Below are positions 60,506 through 64,000 of a stretch of DNA of 64,000 nucleotides, piece by piece. This DNA is from Blautia obeum ATCC 29174. Lineage in GTDB: Bacteria; Bacillota; Clostridia; Lachnospirales; Lachnospiraceae. Position numbers and translations under genes: made by a program. Position 1 is the stretch's first letter. Each line of letters begins with the position of its first letter. The stretch is taken from NCBI RefSeq assembly GCF_025147765.1, contig NZ_CP102265.1, positions 1,061,001-1,125,000 on the forward strand. The letters are read 5' to 3'. The notes beneath the pieces are model-generated. The model saw only the letters and a program-made list of their open reading frames with translations, was not told where the DNA came from and made no database searches.

Positions 60506-61498
60506 ATGAAAAACATGAAAACAGTAGCAGGAATGTTATGTCTGGCAGGAATTCTCAGCCTGGGAATGGGAACAACTGTATTTGCGGAGGATGGAGACAG
60601 CCATTATCCCGTAACAATCACAACCTACAATTATGAGAACGAACCGATTGAAATGACTTTTGAGAAAGCTCCGGAGAAAGTATTTGCATATGCAAACTCC
60701 AATATCGAAGAGCTTCTGGCACTTGGTCTCGGTGATAAGATCGTAGCTGCTTGCGGTCTGGACGGTGATGTGCGTGAGGATTTAAAAGATGAATTTGACA
60801 AGATTCAGTATATGGATACCAAGCCATCCAAAGAGGAAGTTGTTGCAATGGAGCCTGATTTTATTGCGGCATGGTATTCTTCTTTCGATGATGACTGGCT
60901 TTCTGATGTAAGCTTCTGGCAGGAGAGAGATGTAAATACATACATGTCCCTGAACAGTGCTGCAAAGGGACCGGCTTCTGAGTTCCCACGTACAATTGAA
61001 GACGAATATGAGGATATCCTGAACCTTGGCAAGATCTTTGATTGCGAAGACAAGGCAGAGGAAATCGTTGATCAGATGAAGGGTGAGATTGATAAAGTAA
61101 AAGAGCATGTAGAAGGAACAGACCCGTTATCCGTAGCAGTTCTTGAGGATGAGGGAGATTCCTTCCGTGTATATGGAACAGAGACACTTGGCGGAAATAT
61201 TCCGGAGACACTTGGTGCAGAGCTGAAGCTTGGTGCAGAGAACTCTGAAAACGTTGGTGCAGAGGATCTGATCGCAGCTGATCCGGACGTATTATTCATG
61301 ATCAACTATGATGGATTTATGACAGCTGATGAGGCAATCGCTGATATTACAGATAACCCTGCATATGCGAGCCTTTCAGCAGTTAAGAACAACAAAGTAT
61401 TCTCTGTAAACTTGAATGAAGTATACTGCAGCGGTGTCAGAACCTATGACGGAATTATGACATTTGCAAAAGCATTATATCCGGATCTGTACGAATAA
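60506..61498 (+). CDS. ABC transporter substrate-binding protein (BtuF/FepB type)
   Basis: The 330-residue protein has a signal peptide (GMLCLAGILSLGMGTTVFA) without a clear lipobox. The mature part is a class III binding protein with an NIEELLALGLGDKIVAACGL segment and GAEDLIAADPDVLFMI. Under a cobalamin riboswitch it probably binds corrinoids or cobalt-related compounds, though iron siderophore binding proteins look alike. It is the first gene of a four-gene operon. Confidence 0.85.
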   Translation: MKNMKTVAGMLCLAGILSLGMGTTVFAEDGDSHYPVTITTYNYENEPIEMTFEKAPEKVFAYANSNIEELLALGLGDKIVAACGLDGDVREDLKDEFDKIQYMDTKPSKEEVVAMEPDFIAAWYSSFDDDWLSDVSFWQERDVNTYMSLNSAAKGPASEFPRTIEDEYEDILNLGKIFDCEDKAEEIVDQMKGEIDKVKEHVEGTDPLSVAVLEDEGDSFRVYGTETLGGNIPETLGAELKLGAENSENVGAEDLIAADPDVLFMINYDGFMTADEAIADITDNPAYASLSAVKNNKVFSVNLNEVYCSGVRTYDGIMTFAKALYPDLYE

Positions 61499-61499
61499 A

Positions 61500-62585
61500 A
61501 TGAAAAGAAAACCGGATTTTAAAAATGGAATTTTTCATGGAAAGCCGATCTATGTGCTGGCGGTGATATTACTGACTGTGCTTCTGGTGATATCCATTCT
61601 GACTGCAGTTACCATTGGTTCTGTAGATCTTTCTGTGAAAGATGTGTATAGTGTAATTTTGTATAAAGTGTTTGGAATCGGGGATCCGGAGGTTTATGGT
61701 GTAGGAGCCATGTCTGATATTGTGTGGTTTATCCGCCTTCCCCGTATTCTTCTTGCAACAGCCGTTGGCATGGGTCTGGCAGTTGCAGGTGTGATAATGC
61801 AAGCCATTGTGAAAAATCCGATTGCAGATCCGTATATTCTGGGTATTTCCTCTGGTGCATCTCTTGGTGCAACAGTGGCAATCTTTCTTGGAGTTGGAGC
61901 CGTATTTGGCTCCAACTCTATTGGAATCTGCGCATTTATCGGAGCCTTCCTTATTTCTGTACTGGTACAGATCACTGCAAATATAGGAGGCCGGGCAAAT
62001 TCAGTCCGACTTCTGCTTGCAGGTACAGCACTTGGAAGTGTGTGCAGTGCATTTTCAAACTTTGTTGTCTATATTGCGGGCGACAGAGATGGAATCCAGA
62101 CAGTTACTTTCTGGCTGATGGGAAGTCTGGCAGGTGCGAAATGGGAAAATCTGGCTGTGATTATTCCCTGCGTTTTTATAGCAACCCTGTTTTTCTGCAC
62201 CCAGAGCCGTATTCTCAATATGATGCTGCTTGGAGATGAGGTATCCATCACATTAGGAACTGACCTGCACAGATATCGTCAGGTGTATCTTGTAGTGACA
62301 GCACTGTTGATCGGTTTTGTGGTATATTCCGCAGGTATCATTGGATTTGTAGGACTCATTATTCCTCATGTGGTACGAATGTTCTTTGGAACCGATCACA
62401 AGAAAATGCTTCCACTGTCAGCACTTAGCGGTTCCATTTTCCTGATCTGGGCAGATGTTGCTTCCAGGATCATTATTCCCAAGAGTGAAGTCCCAATCGG
62501 AATCCTGGTATCCATGATCGGAGCACCTTGCTTTATTTATCTGCTGGTACGCAGATCTTATGGATTCGGAGGTGAGAAATCATGA
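61500..62585 (+). CDS. ABC transporter permease (BtuC/FecCD type)
   Basis: The 361-residue membrane protein has about ten helices with the FecCD signatures RLPRILLATAVGMGLAVAGV and QAIVKNPIADPYILGISSGA near the start and FVGLIIPHVVRMFFG before the last helices. It pairs with the binding protein and ATPase. The start at 61500 lies two bases after the previous stop. Confidence 0.92.
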   Translation: MKRKPDFKNGIFHGKPIYVLAVILLTVLLVISILTAVTIGSVDLSVKDVYSVILYKVFGIGDPEVYGVGAMSDIVWFIRLPRILLATAVGMGLAVAGVIMQAIVKNPIADPYILGISSGASLGATVAIFLGVGAVFGSNSIGICAFIGAFLISVLVQITANIGGRANSVRLLLAGTALGSVCSAFSNFVVYIAGDRDGIQTVTFWLMGSLAGAKWENLAVIIPCVFIATLFFCTQSRILNMMLLGDEVSITLGTDLHRYRQVYLVVTALLIGFVVYSAGIIGFVGLIIPHVVRMFFGTDHKKMLPLSALSGSIFLIWADVASRIIIPKSEVPIGILVSMIGAPCFIYLLVRRSYGFGGEKS

Positions 62586-63355
62586 AACTGACAGCTTCTG
62601 ATATCCATGTGGAGCTTGGCGGAAATGAGATTCTTAAGGGAATTGACGCAGCCATAAAGGAAAAGGAATTTGTAGGAATTATAGGACCAAACGGAAGTGG
62701 AAAAAGTACATTGCTGAAATGTATTTACCGTGTACTGAAGCCAGATACCGGTGTGATCATGCTGGATGGAAAACCGCTGAACGAATATAAGGTAAAGGAT
62801 TCTGCAAAAGCACTGGCAGTGGTGTCCCAGCACAACTACTATAATTTTGAATTTTCCGTACAGGAAATTGTAATGATGGGAAGGGCTCCTCATAAGAAAA
62901 CCATGGAACGGGATAATGCCGAGGATTATAAGATCGTGGAAGAATGTTTGGAAAAAGTGGAAATGCTTCCCTATCGGCACCGTGTTTTTTCAAGTTTGTC
63001 TGGCGGTGAGCAGCAGCGAATCATTCTGGCAAGAGCTCTGGCACAGAAAACTGACTGTCTGATCCTGGATGAGCCTACCAACCATCTTGACATCAAATAC
63101 CAGCTCCAGCTTCTGGATATTGTAAAAAGTCTTGGGGTCACTGTGATCGGTGCTTTGCATGATCTGAATATTGCAGCAGCATACTGCGACCGGATCTATG
63201 CCATGAAGAACGGTCGTCTGGTGGCTTGCGGAACTCCAGAAGAAGTCATTACAGAAGATTTTATACATATGTTATATGAAGTAGATGCAACTGTAAAAAA
63301 GGATGAATACGGCATGCTGAATGTTACATACCATCCTTTGCATGTGAAAAAATAA
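62582..63355 (+). CDS. ABC transporter ATPase (BtuD/FecE type)
   Basis: The 257-residue ATPase has Walker A GPNGSGKSTL, a Q-loop in AVVSQHN, the signature LSGGEQQRI, Walker B LILDEPTNHLD and the switch histidine in GALHDLN. It overlaps the permease stop by four bases, a typical coupling. With the two genes upstream it forms a corrinoid uptake system. Confidence 0.93.
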   Translation: MKLTASDIHVELGGNEILKGIDAAIKEKEFVGIIGPNGSGKSTLLKCIYRVLKPDTGVIMLDGKPLNEYKVKDSAKALAVVSQHNYYNFEFSVQEIVMMGRAPHKKTMERDNAEDYKIVEECLEKVEMLPYRHRVFSSLSGGEQQRIILARALAQKTDCLILDEPTNHLDIKYQLQLLDIVKSLGVTVIGALHDLNIAAAYCDRIYAMKNGRLVACGTPEEVITEDFIHMLYEVDATVKKDEYGMLNVTYHPLHVKK

Positions 63356-63377
63356 AGAAAAAGTGGAGGAAAGCTGA

Positions 63378-64000
63378 ATGAGCGATACAGCAAAAAAAGG
63401 AATTCTTGTAGTCAGCTTTGGTACCAGTCATGAAGATACCAGAGCAGTGACCATTGATGCGATTGAAAAAGAAATTGGAGCTGCTTTTACAGATTGTAAA
63501 ATTTATCGCGCATGGACCAGCAAAATGATTCTCGCCAGAATTGAAAAGAGAGATCATATTCACTATGACAATGTGGCAGAAGCAATGGAGCGTATGAAAA
63601 AGGATGGAATTACAGATGTGATCATTCAGCCTACTCATGTAATGAACGGTGTGGAAAATGATCTTATGAAAAAGGATGTTCTGGCGTATGCAGATCATTT
63701 TCAGTCTGTGAAATTCGGAGCTCCTCTACTTACAACAGAAAAAGATAATGAGTATGTGGTGAAAGCGGTTGCAGATGAGTTCCCTGTAATTAAGGATAAG
63801 GAAACGGCACTTGTGCTTATGGGGCATGGAACCGAGCACTACGCAAATGCCGTTTATGCCGCACTGGATTACAGATTCAAGGATATGGGATATGAAAATG
63901 TGATCGTAGGAACTGTGGAAGGTTATCCTGAAATTGACCAGGTCATGAAACAGCTTGGAAAATGCGGGGTAAAAAAAGTGGTAATCGCACCGTTTATGAT
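63378..64000 (+). CDS. cbiK: Sirohydrochlorin cobaltochelatase CbiK (3' truncated by window)
   Basis: The frame runs from GGAGG-ATG to the window end (207 codons). It starts GILVVSFGTSHEDTRAVTIDA with the chelatase His region FGTSHEDTR and later has the catalytic segment LVLMGHGTEHYANAVYAALD and VEGYPEIDQV. CbiK inserts cobalt into sirohydrochlorin in anaerobic cobalamin synthesis. Its presence in the riboswitch operon shows that B12 uptake and early synthesis are controlled together here. Confidence 0.9.
   Translation, partial: MSDTAKKGILVVSFGTSHEDTRAVTIDAIEKEIGAAFTDCKIYRAWTSKMILARIEKRDHIHYDNVAEAMERMKKDGITDVIIQPTHVMNGVENDLMKKDVLAYADHFQSVKFGAPLLTTEKDNEYVVKAVADEFPVIKDKETALVLMGHGTEHYANAVYAALDYRFKDMGYENVIVGTVEGYPEIDQVMKQLGKCGVKKVVIAPFM

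Noticed and set aside
1..64000. CRISPR arrays, tRNA and rRNA genes
   Set aside because: I looked for regularly spaced repeats, cloverleaf-like sequences with GTTCRA motifs and rRNA segments on both strands and saw none; a tRNA search program would be needed to exclude them fully.

Overview
This window looks like a chromosomal segment of an anaerobic, moderately low-GC Firmicute, most likely a gut Lachnospiraceae (Clostridia). The evidence is the strong AGGAGG ribosome sites, the strict-anaerobe gene set (AsrABC sulfite reductase, Hcp, rubrerythrin, rubredoxins, a desulfoferrodoxin relic), the GPH and MATE transporters, the periplasmic-sensor hybrid kinases and the general style of the proteins. 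I cannot fix the genus from the sequence alone.

Layout. Bases 1-10000 form an accessory island rich in defence-type and nucleic-acid enzymes: a DUF2075 helicase-like protein with a MazG-like pyrophosphohydrolase, an Mrr-type endonuclease, an HNH endonuclease gene broken by an in-frame TGA, DUF6414, an Abi_2 (AbiD/AbiF-type) HEPN protein with its own promoter and structured leader, DUF4268, two tandem Cys-rich miniproteins and an HTH-Fic protein. Bases 10000-17400 carry a duplicated ArsC/Spx-like gene flanking a TetR-GPH transporter-lysophospholipase operon, then a methyltransferase, an alcohol dehydrogenase fossil, a ROK regulator and a Gfo/Idh/MocA oxidoreductase. An IS30-family element (about 17.6-18.95 kb) lies just before a surface protein that has lost its start and most of its signal peptide. 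Next come a MATE exporter coupled to a Cys-rich protein and a divergent AraC/MFS pair.

At 26.2-27.9 kb a Mn2+ (yybP-ykoY-type) riboswitch precedes a rearranged P-type ATPase fused in frame to the C-terminal half of an AI-2E-family transporter. Bases 28-35 kb hold a redox block: Crp/Fnr regulator, asrABC, convergent hcp and ferredoxin, an HcpR-like regulator and a flavodoxin. A secreted protein and a two-component system follow. At 39.2-44.2 kb an unusual operon (V4R-like protein, GcvT-fold C1-transfer enzyme, SDR, SDR relic) is divergent from a PucR-family regulator, with three related palindromes between them. This is my best candidate for an undescribed catabolic or demethylation system. 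A LysR-flavodoxin-CMD/cupin block, an eroded integrase scar, an AlbA/ATPase protein and two large hybrid sensor kinases (one split by a frameshift at a T9 tract) follow.

From 54.7 to 57.6 kb lies a peroxide-defence island (Fur/PerR, rubrerythrin, lactate dehydrogenase, rubredoxin) in which the flavin reductase-rubredoxin and desulfoferrodoxin genes are broken. After an SDR::Xre chimera and a type III restriction Res relic, the window ends in a cobalamin-riboswitch operon for a BtuFCD-like ABC transporter and CbiK cobaltochelatase, cut off at the right edge.

A striking overall property is the density of damaged genes: about 15 relics, several of which keep the original ribosome site and first codons but have lost internal sequence, or have been fused to an unrelated gene. 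This could be real genome decay or an assembly artefact, and it should be tested before any single chimera is interpreted.
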